A DNA stretch of 64,000 nt from Pseudarthrobacter sp. NamE5 (GCF_005796225.1 NZ_VAHO01000006.1:165975-229974), one strand, 5' to 3'; numbered from the stretch's first letter, positions 24,619 through 34,112 are shown. Notes: a model not told the origin generated them from the sequence alone. Numbers and translations are program-made.

Positions 24619-24981
24619 ATGGCTGCAAAGATCAAGAAGGGTGACCTCGTTCAGGTCATCACTGGCGCCAAGGCTGAGCGCGGCGGCGACCGCGGCAAGC
24701 AGGGCAAGGTCCTGCGCGTGTTCACCGACACCAACCGCGTGTTGGTTGAAGGCGTCAACCGCGTCACTAAGCACACCAAGGTCGGTCAGTCGCAGCGCGG
24801 CACCAAGACCGGTGGCATCGAGGTTGTCGAAGCCCCGATCCACATCTCCAACGTGGCACTGGTTGACCCGTCCACCAAGAAGCCGACCCGCGTGGGCTTC
24901 CGCCTCGACACGGTCGAGAAGAACGGTGTGAAGAAGACCGTCCGCATCCGCGTGTCCAAGAGCTCCGGGAAGGACATCTAA
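24619..24981 (+). CDS. rplX: 50S ribosomal protein L24
   Basis: An assembly-initiator protein of the large subunit. 120 residues, with the KOW motif [24 protein letters not shown] sequence at residues 4-23 and [19 protein letters not shown]. The stop overlaps the next start as TAATG, coupling it to rplE. Confidence 0.98.
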   Translation: MAAKIKKGDLVQVITGAKAERGGDRGKQGKVLRVFTDTNRVLVEGVNRVTKHTKVGQSQRGTKTGGIEVVEAPIHISNVALVDPSTKKPTRVGFRLDTVEKNGVKKTVRIRVSKSSGKDI

Positions 24982-25562
24982 TGACTGAGACTCTCGAGAC
25001 TCCGGCAACGAAGATCGTTCCTCGTCTGAAGACCAAGTACGCAGATTCCATCAAGGGCGCGCTCATTGAGGAATTCAAGTACCAGAACGTAAACCAGGTT
25101 CCCCGCCTCGTGAAGGTCGTTGTGAACATGGGTGTTGGAGATGCCGCCAAGGACTCCAAGCTGATCGACGGCGCTGTCCGCGACCTCACCCAGATCACCG
25201 GCCAGAAGCCGCAGGTAACCAAGGCCCGCAAGTCGATCGCACAGTTCAAGCTGCGCGAAGGCATGCCCATCGGTGCACACGCTACCCTCCGTGGCGACCG
25301 CATGTGGGAATTCCTGGACCGCCTGGTCACGCTCGCACTGCCCCGCATCAGGGACTTCCGCGGCCTGAGTGGCAAGCAGTTCGACGGCAACGGCAACTAC
25401 ACCTTCGGTCTGACCGAGCAGGTTATGTTCCACGAAATCGACCAGGACAAGATCGACCGCACCCGCGGTATGGATATCACGGTCGTCACCACTGCCAAGA
25501 CCGATGACGAAGGCCGCGCGCTGCTCAAGGCGCTTGGTTTCCCGTTCAAGACCGAAGCTTAA
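24981..25562 (+). CDS. rplE: 50S ribosomal protein L5
   Basis: L5 binds 5S rRNA and P-site tRNA. 193 residues, with [16 protein letters not shown] near residue 37 and [20 protein letters not shown] in the middle. ATG 24981 shares a base with the rplX stop. In many bacteria an S14 gene comes next; here there is an 80-base gap and then rpsH. Confidence 0.98.
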   Translation: MTETLETPATKIVPRLKTKYADSIKGALIEEFKYQNVNQVPRLVKVVVNMGVGDAAKDSKLIDGAVRDLTQITGQKPQVTKARKSIAQFKLREGMPIGAHATLRGDRMWEFLDRLVTLALPRIRDFRGLSGKQFDGNGNYTFGLTEQVMFHEIDQDKIDRTRGMDITVVTTAKTDDEGRALLKALGFPFKTEA

Positions 25563-25642
25563 TTACTACGTAAAAGGTCCGGCCGCTCTGCTCCCTGCGA
25601 GCAACCGGCGGAAACCGTTACGAGGAAGGGCAAGAGCCCACC

Positions 25643-26041
25643 ATGACAATGACAGATCCTGTCGCAGATATGCTTACGCGCCTGCGTAACGCAAATTCGG
25701 CATACCACGACTCCGTGTCTATGCCTTACAGCAAGCTCAAGGCACGCGTTGCCGACATCCTCAAGGCCGAAGGCTTCATCGCCGGCTGGAAGGAAGAGGA
25801 CGCTGAGGTTGGCAAGAAGCTGACCCTCGAACTCAAGTTCGGTCCGAACCGTGAGCGTTCCATCGCGGGTGTTCGCCGCATCTCCAAGCCGGGTCTTCGC
25901 GTTTACGCGAAGTCCACCAACCTGCCGCACGTGCTCGGTGGCCTGGGTATCGCAATCCTGTCCACCTCTTCCGGCCTCCTGACTGACAAGCAGGCCGGCA
26001 AGAAGGGCGTGGGCGGCGAAGTCCTCGCATACGTCTGGTAA
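25643..26041 (+). CDS. rpsH: 30S ribosomal protein S8
   Basis: S8 binds the central domain of 16S rRNA and, in E. coli, represses the spc operon. 132 residues, starting [18 protein letters not shown]; the C-terminal [20 protein letters not shown] motif is complete. A second in-frame ATG lies at 25649; the first is used because AGGAAGGGC is far enough upstream for either. No S14 gene precedes it. Confidence 0.98.
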   Translation: MTMTDPVADMLTRLRNANSAYHDSVSMPYSKLKARVADILKAEGFIAGWKEEDAEVGKKLTLELKFGPNRERSIAGVRRISKPGLRVYAKSTNLPHVLGGLGIAILSTSSGLLTDKQAGKKGVGGEVLAYVW

Positions 26042-26059
26042 CGGGAAAGGAAGAGAAAA

Positions 26060-26596
26060 ATGTCACGTATTGGACGTCTCCCCATCACCGTTCCTGCCGG
26101 CGTTGAGGTCAAGGTTGACGGCTCTGTCGTCAGCGTCAAGGGATCCAAGGGAGAGCTGACCCACACTGTGGCCAGCCCGATCGAGGTCACCCTGGATGCA
26201 GACACCCTGACTGTCGCCCGCCCGAACGACGAGCGCGCCTCCCGTTCACTCCACGGCCTGACCCGCACCCTGATCTCCAACATGATCGAGGGCGTAACCA
26301 AGGGCTACGAGAAGAAGCTTGAAATCGTCGGTACCGGTTACCGCGTTCAGGCCAAGGGATCTGACCTTGAGTTCGCTCTCGGCTTCAGCCACCCGGTCAG
26401 CGTTTCCGCTCCGGCCGGCATCACCTTTGCAGTAGAGGGACCGACCAAGCTCTCTGTCTCAGGTATTAACAAGCAGCAGGTCGGCGAAGTTGCTGCCAAC
26501 ATTCGCAAGCTGCGGAAGCCTGACCCGTACAAGGGCAAGGGCATCCGTTACGCCGGCGAAGTCATCCGCCGCAAGGTCGGAAAGGCTGGTAAGTAA
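26060..26596 (+). CDS. rplF: 50S ribosomal protein L6
   Basis: L6 lies near the factor-binding site and sarcin-ricin loop. 178 residues form two similar domains; the C-terminal signature [14 protein letters not shown] is intact. ATG 26060 follows GGGAAAGGAAGAGAAAA. Confidence 0.98.
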   Translation: MSRIGRLPITVPAGVEVKVDGSVVSVKGSKGELTHTVASPIEVTLDADTLTVARPNDERASRSLHGLTRTLISNMIEGVTKGYEKKLEIVGTGYRVQAKGSDLEFALGFSHPVSVSAPAGITFAVEGPTKLSVSGINKQQVGEVAANIRKLRKPDPYKGKGIRYAGEVIRRKVGKAGK

Positions 26597-26598
26597 CC

Positions 26599-26982
26599 AT
26601 GGCCATCGCCATTAACAAGAAGCGTACGAACAAGAGCAAGGCTGCTGCCCGCAGCCGCCGCCAGCTTCGTATCCGCAAGCGCATCGCCGGTACCGCCACG
26701 CGTCCCCGCCTGGTGGTCAACCGTTCCGCACGCCACGTATTTGTCCAGGTTGTCGATGACACCATTGGCCAGACCGTAGCAAGCGCGTCAACGCTGGAAG
26801 CCGACCTTCGTTCGTTCGACGGTGACAAGACCGCCAAGGCCAAGCGCGTTGGCGAGCTCGTTGCCGAGCGTGCCAAGGCTGCCGGCGTCGAAGCAGTTGT
26901 CTTCGACCGCGGTGGTAACAAGTACCACGGCCGGATTGCCGCCGTCGCTGACGGTGCACGCGAAGGTGGGCTGTCACTGTGA
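26599..26982 (+). CDS. rplR: 50S ribosomal protein L18
   Basis: L18 is a 5S rRNA-binding protein of the central protuberance. 127 residues; basic N-terminus ([19 protein letters not shown]) then the core with [15 protein letters not shown] and [12 protein letters not shown]. Its stop overlaps the rpsE GTG. Confidence 0.98.
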   Translation: MAIAINKKRTNKSKAAARSRRQLRIRKRIAGTATRPRLVVNRSARHVFVQVVDDTIGQTVASASTLEADLRSFDGDKTAKAKRVGELVAERAKAAGVEAVVFDRGGNKYHGRIAAVADGAREGGLSL

Positions 26983-27695
26983 CGGAAGCAAACAAGGAAA
27001 AGGACACTGTGTCTGCAGATCAGAAGGCGACAGAAGCCGCAGCTGCTGAGACCACTGCCCCCGCCAGCGAGGACCGCCGCGGCGGTGCCCGCCGCGGCGA
27101 GCGTGGCGACCGCGGCCAGGGCCGCGGCGACCGCGGTGGCCGTGGCGGCCGCGACGGCGGACGTGAAGCCGAAAAGAACCAGTTCGTAGAGCGCGTTGTC
27201 ACCATCAACCGCGTTTCCAAGGTCGTCAAGGGTGGTCGTCGCTTCAGCTTCACCGCACTCGTCGTCGTTGGTGACGGTAACGGCATGGTCGGCGTGGGTT
27301 ACGGCAAGGCCAAGGAAGTTCCCGCGGCTATCGCCAAGGGCGTTGAGGAAGCTAAGAAGTCCTTCTTCCGCGTTCCCCGCGTTGGCAACACCATCCCGCA
27401 CCGCGTTCAGGGTGAGGCTGCTGCCGGCGTCGTAATGCTGCGTCCGGCATCCGCCGGTACCGGTGTTATCGCCGGTGGTCCGGTCCGCGCGGTACTGGAG
27501 TGCGTGGGCATCCACGACATCCTCTCCAAGTCGCTCGGTTCCTCCAACGCCATCAACATCGTTCACGCGACCGTTGATGCACTGAAGCGCCTCGAAGAGC
27601 CGGCAGCAGTGGCAGCACGCCGCGGCCTGCCGCTGGACGAAATTGCTCCGCAGGCGCTGGTGAAGGCCCTTTTGAGCCCGAAGGCAGGTGCATAG
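26979..27695 (+). CDS. rpsE: 30S ribosomal protein S5 with long N-terminal extension
   Basis: S5 affects decoding accuracy at the mRNA entry site. 238 residues against about 165-170 in E. coli. The first ~65 residues are an Ala/Thr/Glu region then an Arg/Gly/Asp-rich stretch ([19 protein letters not shown]). The double-stranded RNA-binding domain ([20 protein letters not shown]) and C-terminal domain follow. GTG 26979 overlaps the rplR stop (GTGA); an alternative GTG at 27009, with AAAAGGACACT before it, would remove ten residues. Confidence 0.96.
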   Translation: MTEANKEKDTVSADQKATEAAAAETTAPASEDRRGGARRGERGDRGQGRGDRGGRGGRDGGREAEKNQFVERVVTINRVSKVVKGGRRFSFTALVVVGDGNGMVGVGYGKAKEVPAAIAKGVEEAKKSFFRVPRVGNTIPHRVQGEAAAGVVMLRPASAGTGVIAGGPVRAVLECVGIHDILSKSLGSSNAINIVHATVDALKRLEEPAAVAARRGLPLDEIAPQALVKALLSPKAGA

Positions 27696-27697
27696 TC

Positions 27698-27904
27698 ATG
27701 GCTAAGAACCTGATTCCCTCCGACTCCCAGTTGGAGATCACTCAGATCAAGTCCGCCATTGGCGGCAAGCAGAACCAGCGCGACACCCTTCGGTCCCTCG
27801 GCCTGAAGCGGATCGGACACACCGTTGTCCGCACCGCCGACGCCGTGACCGTGGGAATGCTCAACACGGTTCCGCACCTGGTAAAGGTAGAGGAGGCGAA
27901 GTAA
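27698..27904 (+). CDS. rpmD: 50S ribosomal protein L30
   Basis: A small 50S protein, 68 residues. The [27 protein letters not shown] signature region is complete (residues ~12-38). It starts two bases after rpsE and its stop abuts the rplO start. Confidence 0.97.
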   Translation: MAKNLIPSDSQLEITQIKSAIGGKQNQRDTLRSLGLKRIGHTVVRTADAVTVGMLNTVPHLVKVEEAK

Positions 27905-28390
27905 ATGGCAGAGAACACTGCCGATAAGGCACAGGCTGCTGACAAGCAGAACGCCCTGAAGGTTCACCACCTGCGTCCTGCCCCGGGTGCTAAGACCGCC
28001 AAGACCCGTGTTGGTCGTGGTGAAGCATCCAAGGGTAAGACCGCCGGTCGCGGTACCAAGGGTACTGCAGCCCGCTACCAGGTGAAGGCTGGCTTTGCCG
28101 GCGGCCAGCTGCCGCTGCACATGCGCCTGCCCAAGCTGCGCGGCTTCAAGAACCCGTTCCGCGTCGAGTTCCAGGTTGTAAACCTGGACAAGCTGAACGA
28201 GCTGTTCCCCGAAGGTGGCGCAGTCACCGTGGAGAACCTGGTTGAAAAGGGCGCCGTTCGCAAGAACCAGCCCGTCAAGGTGCTGGGCACCGGCGACATC
28301 ACCGTCAAGGTCGACGTCACCGCCCACGCATTCTCGGCCAGCGCTGCTGAAAAGATTGCCGCAGCAGGTGGAAGCACCACCGCTCTCTAG
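27905..28390 (+). CDS. rplO: 50S ribosomal protein L15
   Basis: L15 is a late-assembly 50S protein. 161 residues, with [29 protein letters not shown] start after a 17-residue acidic extension and the C-terminal [18 protein letters not shown]. The usual order rplO-secY is kept, but a terminator and a new promoter lie between them. Confidence 0.98.
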   Translation: MAENTADKAQAADKQNALKVHHLRPAPGAKTAKTRVGRGEASKGKTAGRGTKGTAARYQVKAGFAGGQLPLHMRLPKLRGFKNPFRVEFQVVNLDKLNELFPEGGAVTVENLVEKGAVRKNQPVKVLGTGDITVKVDVTAHAFSASAAEKIAAAGGSTTAL

Positions 28391-28416
28391 AGCCGGTGGG
28401 TGAAAGACCGTTCCTG

Positions 28417-28460
28417 AACTCCCGGTCCTGGGGCTAAGTCCCCGGGGCCGGGAGTTTTTT
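28417..28460 (+). terminator. Intrinsic terminator after rplO
   Basis: AACTCCCGGTCC pairs with GGGCCGGGAGTT around a GGGGCTAAGTCCCC inner hairpin, followed by TTTTTT. It ends the spc operon. Confidence 0.92.
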
Positions 28461-28514
28461 CCATCCGCCCGCCGTTTTTTCGCCGCCACCCGGCGCAGGG
28501 TCTTCCCCCGCGGA

Positions 28515-28545
28515 TTGTTCGCATGGCGCATCCAACCGTTAGACT
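28515..28545 (+). promoter_or_regulatory. Candidate promoter of secY-adk-map
   Basis: TTGTTC (28515-28520), 19 bases, TAGACT (28540-28545). The spacing is long but the -10 matches the hexamer seen before str, tuf, truA and glmM. The preceding terminator makes a promoter here necessary. Confidence 0.45.
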
Positions 28546-28605
28546 CGGTTGTTGGGATTTATAGATCCCCATCACACCACTCTTATTGACACCACAGGAG
28601 GACGC

Positions 28606-29916
28606 TTGCTTAGCGCATTTGGCCGGGCCTTTCGCACGCCTGATCTGCGACGCAAGTTGTTGTTCACGCTGGGAATCATCACCATCTTCCGCTTGGGCGC
28701 CTTCATTCCCTCGCCTGGTGTGAACTACCAGAATGTCCAGCAATGCTTGCAGAACGGTCAGACCGCAGGCGGGCTGTACCAGCTCGTTAACCTGTTCAGC
28801 GGCGGCGCGTTGCTCCAGGTGTCCATCTTCGCCTTGGGCATCATGCCCTACATCACGGCCAGCATCATCGTCCAGCTGCTCCGGGTGGTCATTCCCCGCT
28901 TCCAGCAGCTTTACGAAGAAGGCGCTTCGGGCCAGTCCAAACTGACCCAGTACACCCGCTACCTCACCATCGCGCTGGGCCTGCTCAACGCCACCACGCT
29001 GGTGTCCCTGGCGCGTTCCGGCCAGCTCCTGCCCGGCTGTGCGCTCCCGATCATTCCTGACGAGAGCGTCATCACCACCATCCTGATCATCATCACGCTG
29101 ACGGCCGGCACCGGCCTGATCATGTGGATGGGCGAGCTCGTGACGGAGAAGGGCGTGGGCAACGGCATGTCCCTGCTCATCTTCACCTCCATCGCGGCCA
29201 CGTTCCCCACCTCCCTGGGTGCCATCTGGACCTCGCAGGGCCCCGCCACGTTCTTCACCGTCCTCGCCGTGGGCCTGCTGACGGTGGCGCTGGTGGTCTT
29301 CGTGGAGCAGTCGCAGCGCCGCGTCCCGGTGCAGTACGCAAAGCGGATGATCGGCCGCCGGACCGTGGGCGGCACCAGCACCTATATCCCCATCAAGGTC
29401 AACATGGCTGGCGTGATCCCCGTGATCTTCGCTTCCTCCATGCTCTACCTGCCCGGCCTGATCTCACAGTTCAACCAGCCGCGCGCAGGCGAGCAGCTCC
29501 AGCCGTGGGTCGAATGGATCAACAACAACCTGGTCCGCGGCGACCAGCCGATCTACATGGTGCTCTACTTCGCCATGATCGTGTTCTTTACCTACTTCTA
29601 CGTTGCGATCACCTTCAACCCTGAAGAAGTCTCAGACAACATGAAGAAGTACGGCGGCTTCATCCCGGGTATCCGGGCTGGCAAGCCGACCGCTGACTAT
29701 CTGCAGTATGTGCTCTCCAGGATCACCCTGCCCGGCGCCCTCTACCTGGGCTTCGTGGCGTTGATTCCTCTGGTGGCACTGGTACTCATCAACGCAAACC
29801 AGAACTTCCCGTTCGGTGGCACCTCGATCCTGATCATGGTGGGCGTTGGCCTTGAGACCGTCAAGCAGATTGATGCGCAGCTACAACAACGTCACTACGA
29901 AGGGCTTTTGCGATGA
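28606..29916 (+). CDS. secY: Preprotein translocase subunit SecY
   Basis: SecY is the channel of the Sec translocase in the cytoplasmic membrane. 436 residues with about ten transmembrane helices. The plug/TM1 region IFRLGAFIPSPGV, the FSGGALLQVSIFALGIMPYI motif (TM2) and the cytoplasmic loop KYGGFIPGIRAGKPT are present. The frame opens at 28549, but AGGAGGACGC at 28597-28606 directs initiation at TTG 28606, giving the family N-terminus LSAFGRAFRTPDLRRK. The stop overlaps adk as ATGA. Confidence 0.97.
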   Translation: MLSAFGRAFRTPDLRRKLLFTLGIITIFRLGAFIPSPGVNYQNVQQCLQNGQTAGGLYQLVNLFSGGALLQVSIFALGIMPYITASIIVQLLRVVIPRFQQLYEEGASGQSKLTQYTRYLTIALGLLNATTLVSLARSGQLLPGCALPIIPDESVITTILIIITLTAGTGLIMWMGELVTEKGVGNGMSLLIFTSIAATFPTSLGAIWTSQGPATFFTVLAVGLLTVALVVFVEQSQRRVPVQYAKRMIGRRTVGGTSTYIPIKVNMAGVIPVIFASSMLYLPGLISQFNQPRAGEQLQPWVEWINNNLVRGDQPIYMVLYFAMIVFFTYFYVAITFNPEEVSDNMKKYGGFIPGIRAGKPTADYLQYVLSRITLPGALYLGFVALIPLVALVLINANQNFPFGGTSILIMVGVGLETVKQIDAQLQQRHYEGLLR

Positions 29917-30491
29917 CGAGAATGCTGATTATTGGACCTCCCGGTTCCGGAAAAGGAACGCAGGCGGAGCGGATTTCAGAGCGCCTTGGCGTTGTGGCGA
30001 TCTCCACCGGCGACATCTTCCGTGCCAACGTTAAGGGCGAGACGCCGCTTGGCATTGAGGCCAAGAAGTACATGGACAACGGCGACTTTGTTCCTGACAG
30101 CGTGACCAACAAGATGGTGCGCGACCGGCTCAGCGAGCCCGACGTCGAGAACGGTTTCCTGCTGGACGGCTACCCCCGCACCACCGCCCAGGTGGACTAC
30201 CTGGACGAGATCCTCGCCAAGGGCGAAGAAAAGCTCGACGTCGTCCTGCAGTTGACTGCCGACGACGAGGAACTGGTCCACCGGCTGCTCGGCCGGGCCA
30301 AGGAAACGGGCCGGAGCGACGACAACGAAGCCGTCATCCGCCACCGCCTTGACCTGTACCACGAGCAGACCGAAGCTGTAGTGGCTAAATATGCCGAGCG
30401 AGGCATCCTTACCCAGGTTGACGGCATCGGCGCCATCGATGAAGTCACAGAGCGCGTCATGCAGGCGATCAAGGCAGCCCAGGCAGCCTGA
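29913..30491 (+). CDS. adk: Adenylate kinase
   Basis: Catalyses ATP + AMP to 2 ADP in the cytoplasm. 192 residues, the short form. The P-loop is GPPGSGKGTQ (residues 8-17), the AMP-binding part includes STGDIFRAN and GFLLDGYPRT, and the LID (RAKETGRSDDNE) is short and has no zinc cysteines. ATG 29913 overlaps the secY stop. Placement after secY is the standard arrangement. Confidence 0.97.
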   Translation: MTRMLIIGPPGSGKGTQAERISERLGVVAISTGDIFRANVKGETPLGIEAKKYMDNGDFVPDSVTNKMVRDRLSEPDVENGFLLDGYPRTTAQVDYLDEILAKGEEKLDVVLQLTADDEELVHRLLGRAKETGRSDDNEAVIRHRLDLYHEQTEAVVAKYAERGILTQVDGIGAIDEVTERVMQAIKAAQAA

Positions 30492-30510
30492 TCCGTGCGT
30501 TAGTTTTTCC

Positions 30511-30541
30511 GAGGCTCCTCCCGTGAACCGGGAGGAGCCTC
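30511..30541 (+). other. Perfect 12-bp hairpin between adk and map
   Basis: GAGGCTCCTCCC pairs with GGGAGGAGCCTC around a seven-base loop. TTTTTCC precedes rather than follows it, so it is not a normal terminator for this strand; map probably remains in the same transcript. Confidence 0.7.
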
Positions 30542-30562
30542 AGCCATTTGAAAGGAAACACC

Positions 30563-31390
30563 ATGGCCTTTGGCCAGCCCCGCATCGAATACAAGACCAA
30601 CAGCCAGATGCGCATCATGCACGAGGCAGGCCTGGTCCTGAGCCGCGCACTGGACGCAGCCGTCGCCGCCGCCGTGCCCGGAGTGACCACAAAGCACCTG
30701 GATGACGTCTTCGCCGCCGTCCTGAACGAAGCGGGCGCCAAGTCCAACTTCCTTGGCTATCACGGCTTCCCGGCCACCATCTGCACCTCCGTCAACGAGG
30801 AGGTGGTCCACGGCATCCCGGGCGGCCGGGTGCTTGAGGACGGCGACATCATCTCGATCGACGGCGGCGCCATCGTCAACGGCTGGCACTCCGACTCTGC
30901 CCGCACCGTTATTGTGGGCACCGCTGATCCGGAGGACCAGCGGCTTTCCGATGTGACCCGGGCCGCCATGTGGCGCGGAATCGCAGCCCTGGCCACTGGG
31001 AAGCATGTTGGTGACATCGGTGCGGCTATTGACGACTACGTCTCCTCCGTCCCCGGCAAGCCGCTGGGCATCCTGGAAGACTACGTGGGCCACGGCATCG
31101 GTTCGGAAATGCACATGCCACCGGACGTGCTTAACTATCGCACCAGCCACCGCGGACCCAAGATCAAGCCCGGCCTGTGCCTGGCGATCGAGCCGATGCT
31201 GGTGCGCGGCGGCATCGAGACGGCCGTGCTGGAGGACGACTGGACCGTGGTGACAACCGACGGAAAGCGGTCCTGCCAGTGGGAGCACTCCGTTGCCGTT
31301 CACGAGAAGGGCATCTGGGTGCTGTCCGCCCCCGACGGCGGTGCGGAGCACCTGGTGCCCCTTGGCGTCACCCCGGTGCCGATCCCCTAG
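30563..31390 (+). CDS. map: Methionine aminopeptidase, type I
   Basis: Removes the initiator methionine from nascent proteins; a two-metal enzyme. 275 residues with the chosen start. The five metal ligands are Asp100 (ISIDGG), Asp111 (HSDSAR), His177 (GHGIG), Glu210 (AIEPM) and Glu241 (QWEHS), and His83 (VVHG) is the catalytic histidine. The frame opens at 30548, but AAAGGAAACACC at 30551-30562 places the start at ATG 30563. It has no SH3-binding N-terminal extension. A palindromic repeat follows. Confidence 0.96.
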   Translation: MAFGQPRIEYKTNSQMRIMHEAGLVLSRALDAAVAAAVPGVTTKHLDDVFAAVLNEAGAKSNFLGYHGFPATICTSVNEEVVHGIPGGRVLEDGDIISIDGGAIVNGWHSDSARTVIVGTADPEDQRLSDVTRAAMWRGIAALATGKHVGDIGAAIDDYVSSVPGKPLGILEDYVGHGIGSEMHMPPDVLNYRTSHRGPKIKPGLCLAIEPMLVRGGIETAVLEDDWTVVTTDGKRSCQWEHSVAVHEKGIWVLSAPDGGAEHLVPLGVTPVPIP

Positions 31391-31402
31391 GTCCCCTCTG
31401 CC

Positions 31403-31474
31403 CTCCCCAACTAGGTAGCAGCAGATGTCCGTTTGAGCCCTTATTCCGACATGTGCTGCTACCTAGTTGGGGGA
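31403..31474. repeat. Dispersed palindromic repeat, copy 2 (downstream of map)
   Basis: Arms ACTAGGTAGCAGCAGATGTC (31410-31429) and its near reverse complement (31448-31468) match copy 1 at 11315-11379, while the centre differs (GTTTGAGCCCTTATTC). Flanking CTCCCC/GGGGAG extends the stem. The preserved arms and changed loop suggest that the folded structure is kept. Confidence 0.85.
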
Positions 31475-31483
31475 GGGGGAACA

Positions 31484-32428
31484 ATGGGAGCCATGGGAGC
31501 AATCACTGACGTACCCGGGATCCGCGTGGGGCACGAGCAAAAGTCCGACGACGGGTGGCTGAGCGGGGTGACGGTGGTCTTGCCCCCGCCTGGCACAGTT
31601 GGATCCGTGGACGTCCAGGGCGGCGGGCCCGCCACCCACGAGACCGACGCCCTGGACCCCACCACGCTCGTCAGCGAAGTCAGCGCCGTGGTGCTCACCG
31701 GAGGCAGCGCCTACGGCCTGGTCTCGGCCTCCGGCGCCCAGCGGTGGTGTGAGGAAGACGGCAGGGGTTTCGCCGTACCCGGGGGAGTGGTGCCGATCGT
31801 GCCGGCCGCCGCGATCTTCGACCTTGGCAGGGGCGGTGACTTCTCAGCCCGGCCGACGCCGGACATGGGCTACGCGGCGGCCGCCGCCGCTGCAGCAGAA
31901 GAGGACGGGCACGACGTCGGACGCGGCAACGTGGGTGCCGGGACCGGAGCTCTCATCGGCAGGACCTACAAAGGCGGCGTGGGAACGGCTTCCATCGTCC
32001 TGGACCATGGGGTGATTGTCGGGGCCATCGCGGTCGTGAACGCACTGGGATTACCAACGGTCGAACATTCGGTTCTCGAGAAATCCGTGTTTCAACCCGG
32101 CGCCCCGCTCAACACCACGCTTATTGTCGTCGCCACCAATGCTGTCCTCGACGTTGCTGAGTGCAAGCGGACTGCTTCTGCTTCCCATGCCGGGATTGCC
32201 AGGGCTCTCAGTCCTTCACACACCCTTGGCGACGGGGACACCGTCTTTTGTCTGTCCACCCGGGCTAAGGCACTGGACCGCAGTGACGAAGCTGCGCGGC
32301 AGCTAAGCCTCATCACCCTGCAAAGCGCTGCAGCCAACGTCGTGCGTTTGGCCATCCTGGACGGGGTGGCAGCGGCTGAAGCCGTACACACCCCCGCCGG
32401 CGACTATGGTGCTTACGGCGCACTGTAG
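31484..32428 (+). CDS. P1/DmpA-family N-terminal-nucleophile hydrolase (NylC-like)
   Basis: Members of this self-cleaving family include the L-aminopeptidase DmpA and the nylon-oligomer hydrolase NylC. 314 residues from ATG 31484, which follows GGGAGGGGGAACA. The family start ITDVPGIRVGH is clear, with TGGSAYGL (residues 72-79) and GRGNVGAGTGAL (147-157). The predicted autoprocessing site is Asn210/Thr211 in PLNTTLIVVATN, Thr211 becoming the nucleophile. Likely a cytoplasmic amide hydrolase or aminopeptidase; the natural substrate is unknown. The longer frame from 31433 runs through the repeat and is rejected. It sits between map and infA, normally close neighbours, so it is an insertion. Confidence 0.88.
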   Translation: MGAMGAITDVPGIRVGHEQKSDDGWLSGVTVVLPPPGTVGSVDVQGGGPATHETDALDPTTLVSEVSAVVLTGGSAYGLVSASGAQRWCEEDGRGFAVPGGVVPIVPAAAIFDLGRGGDFSARPTPDMGYAAAAAAAAEEDGHDVGRGNVGAGTGALIGRTYKGGVGTASIVLDHGVIVGAIAVVNALGLPTVEHSVLEKSVFQPGAPLNTTLIVVATNAVLDVAECKRTASASHAGIARALSPSHTLGDGDTVFCLSTRAKALDRSDEAARQLSLITLQSAAANVVRLAILDGVAAAEAVHTPAGDYGAYGAL

Positions 32429-32443
32429 GTTACTATTTCCGAT

Positions 32444-32472
32444 TTAACTTTTACCGGCCAACAGGGTAGTGT
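32444..32472 (+). promoter_or_regulatory. Candidate promoter of infA and the alpha operon
   Basis: TTAACT (32444-32449), 17 bases, TAGTGT (32467-32472). Good spacing and one mismatch in the -35 core make this one of the better sigma-70-type matches in the window; the leader before infA would be about 120 bases. Confidence 0.5.
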
Positions 32473-32599
32473 TGTTTGTTGGTTGTCTGGATTGCCACGC
32501 CCTTTTGGGCCTGGGGCCGGCAATCGATCCAACAAAAACGTTCGTGGCCATGCCCGGTGCAATCCGGCGGGGCTGCGGCAACGACAGTTAGCGGAGGGT

Positions 32600-32821
32600 A
32601 TGGCCAAGAAGGACGGGGTCATTGAGATCGAAGGCGTTGTGACCGAGGCGCTGCCTAACGCGATGTTTCGCGTTGAGCTCACCAACAAGCACATCGTTCT
32701 GGCACACATCTCTGGAAAGATGCGTCAGCACTACATCCGAATCCTCCCGGAGGACCGTGTAGTGGTGGAGCTGAGCCCGTACGACCTCACCCGTGGTCGT
32801 ATCGTCTACCGCTACAAGTAA
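32600..32821 (+). CDS. infA: Translation initiation factor IF-1
   Basis: IF-1 blocks the A site during initiation. 73 residues, a single OB fold: [19 protein letters not shown] then [19 protein letters not shown] 32600 follows TAGCGGAGGGT; the longer frame from 32483 has no family support. rpmJ follows after 69 bases. Confidence 0.98.
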   Translation: MAKKDGVIEIEGVVTEALPNAMFRVELTNKHIVLAHISGKMRQHYIRILPEDRVVVELSPYDLTRGRIVYRYK

Positions 32822-32890
32822 ATTGCTGGGCGGCCCAGTGCGAGCTGGCCGCCGCTCCAGTTGACCAACTGTTACACGCAAAGGAATGCC

Positions 32891-33004
32891 ATGAAGGTCA
32901 AGCCGAGCGTCAAGCAGATCTGCGAAAAGTGCAAAGTGATCCGCCGTAATGGCCGGGTCATGGTGATCTGCGAGAACCCGCGCCACAAGCAGCGCCAGGG
33001 CTAA
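32891..33004 (+). CDS. rpmJ: 50S ribosomal protein L36
   Basis: The smallest ribosomal protein: 37 residues, [14 protein letters not shown] then [20 protein letters not shown]. Zinc ligands Cys11, Cys14, Cys27 and His32 are all present, so this is the zinc-containing (C+) form. AAAGGAATGCC precedes the ATG. It is in its usual place between infA and rpsM. Confidence 0.97.
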   Translation: MKVKPSVKQICEKCKVIRRNGRVMVICENPRHKQRQG

Positions 33005-33187
33005 TTCCCTTCACCGGGAATTCCTGGGTTGCTAACCCACGCAAGTAAATAAAGGCAGCACAAGCTGATCTGGAACATTGAGCTCGAAAGAGTCCGGACA
33101 GCTAACCCCCGGTCGGAGGCTGGGGCCGCACAGAACGTGCGGGTGTACTGCCTACGACCTCCGGTTTATTCAAGGAGTACTGCCACT

Positions 33188-33562
33188 ATGGCTCGTCTCG
33201 CTGGCGTAGACATTCCCCGCGAAAAGCGGCTGGAAATTGCGCTTACTTACATCTACGGCGTGGGCAAGACCCGTGCACACGAAACCCTGGCTGCCACGGG
33301 CATCAGCGCTGACGTTCGCGTCAAGGACCTGACTGACGCCCAGCTGGTTCAGCTGCGTGACTACATTGAAGGCAACTACAAGGTTGAGGGTGACCTTCGC
33401 CGCGAAGTGGCAGCCGACATCCGCCGCAAGGTTGAGATCGGCAGCTACGAAGGCCTGCGCCACCGCAAGGGCCTGCCCGTACGTGGACAGCGTACGAAGA
33501 CCAACGCCCGTACCCGCAAGGGCCCGAAGCGCACCGTCGCCGGCAAGAAGAAGGCCCGTTAA
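33188..33562 (+). CDS. rpsM: 30S ribosomal protein S13
   Basis: S13 contacts P-site tRNA and forms a bridge to the 50S subunit. 124 residues, starting [20 protein letters not shown] with the helix-two-turn-helix [13 protein letters not shown] and the basic tail [21 protein letters not shown] 33188 follows CAAGGAGTACTGCCACT; the upstream in-frame ATG at 33137 is rejected. The 183 bases between rpmJ and rpsM contain short hairpins only. Confidence 0.98.
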   Translation: MARLAGVDIPREKRLEIALTYIYGVGKTRAHETLAATGISADVRVKDLTDAQLVQLRDYIEGNYKVEGDLRREVAADIRRKVEIGSYEGLRHRKGLPVRGQRTKTNARTRKGPKRTVAGKKKAR

Positions 33563-33616
33563 AATCCCGGCCGGGATTAACGGAGCTTTCCCCAATAACT
33601 TTCTGTAGGAGAAATA

Positions 33617-34018
33617 ATGCCCCCGAAGACTCGTGGCGCGGTTCGCAAGCCGCGTAAGAAGGACAAGAAGAATATCGCGCTTGGCCAGGCGCACATCAAG
33701 AGCACTTTTAACAACACCATCGTTTCCATCACGGATCCGACCGGCGCTGTTATCTCTTGGGCTTCCTCAGGTGAGGTTGGCTTTAAGGGCTCGCGTAAGT
33801 CCACCCCGTTCGCAGCCCAGATGGCTGCTGAAGCTGCTGCCAAGCGTGCGCAGGAGCACGGCATGCGCAAGGTAGACGTTTTCGTCAAGGGTCCGGGTTC
33901 CGGACGCGAGACCGCCATCCGTTCGCTGCAGGCCGCTGGCCTCGAGGTTGGCTCCATCCAGGACGTCACCCCCGCAGCCCACAACGGCTGCCGCCCGCCG
34001 AAGCGCCGCCGCGTCTAA
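33617..34018 (+). CDS. rpsK: 30S ribosomal protein S11
   Basis: S11 lies on the platform, near the mRNA exit. 133 residues, with [20 protein letters not shown] and the C-terminal [21 protein letters not shown] 33617 follows TAGGAGAAATA. S4 does not follow, as expected in many actinobacteria that encode rpsD elsewhere; rpoA comes next. Confidence 0.97.
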   Translation: MPPKTRGAVRKPRKKDKKNIALGQAHIKSTFNNTIVSITDPTGAVISWASSGEVGFKGSRKSTPFAAQMAAEAAAKRAQEHGMRKVDVFVKGPGSGRETAIRSLQAAGLEVGSIQDVTPAAHNGCRPPKRRRV

Positions 34019-34035
34019 GGCTTTCCGCCGCATGA

Positions 34036-34067
34036 GCTTGCCCGGACCAGCGATGGTCCGGGCAAGC
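34036..34067 (+). other. Perfect 14-bp hairpin between rpsK and rpoA
   Basis: GCTTGCCCGGACCA pairs exactly with TGGTCCGGGCAAGC around GCGA. CCAGCGCG follows, not a T-run. It is the most stable intercistronic hairpin in the alpha operon and could separate ribosomal from polymerase expression. Confidence 0.75.
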
Positions 34068-34112
34068 CCAGCGCGTTAAGTCTTCAGACCGAATTTCCAC
34101 CACCTGTGTTGC

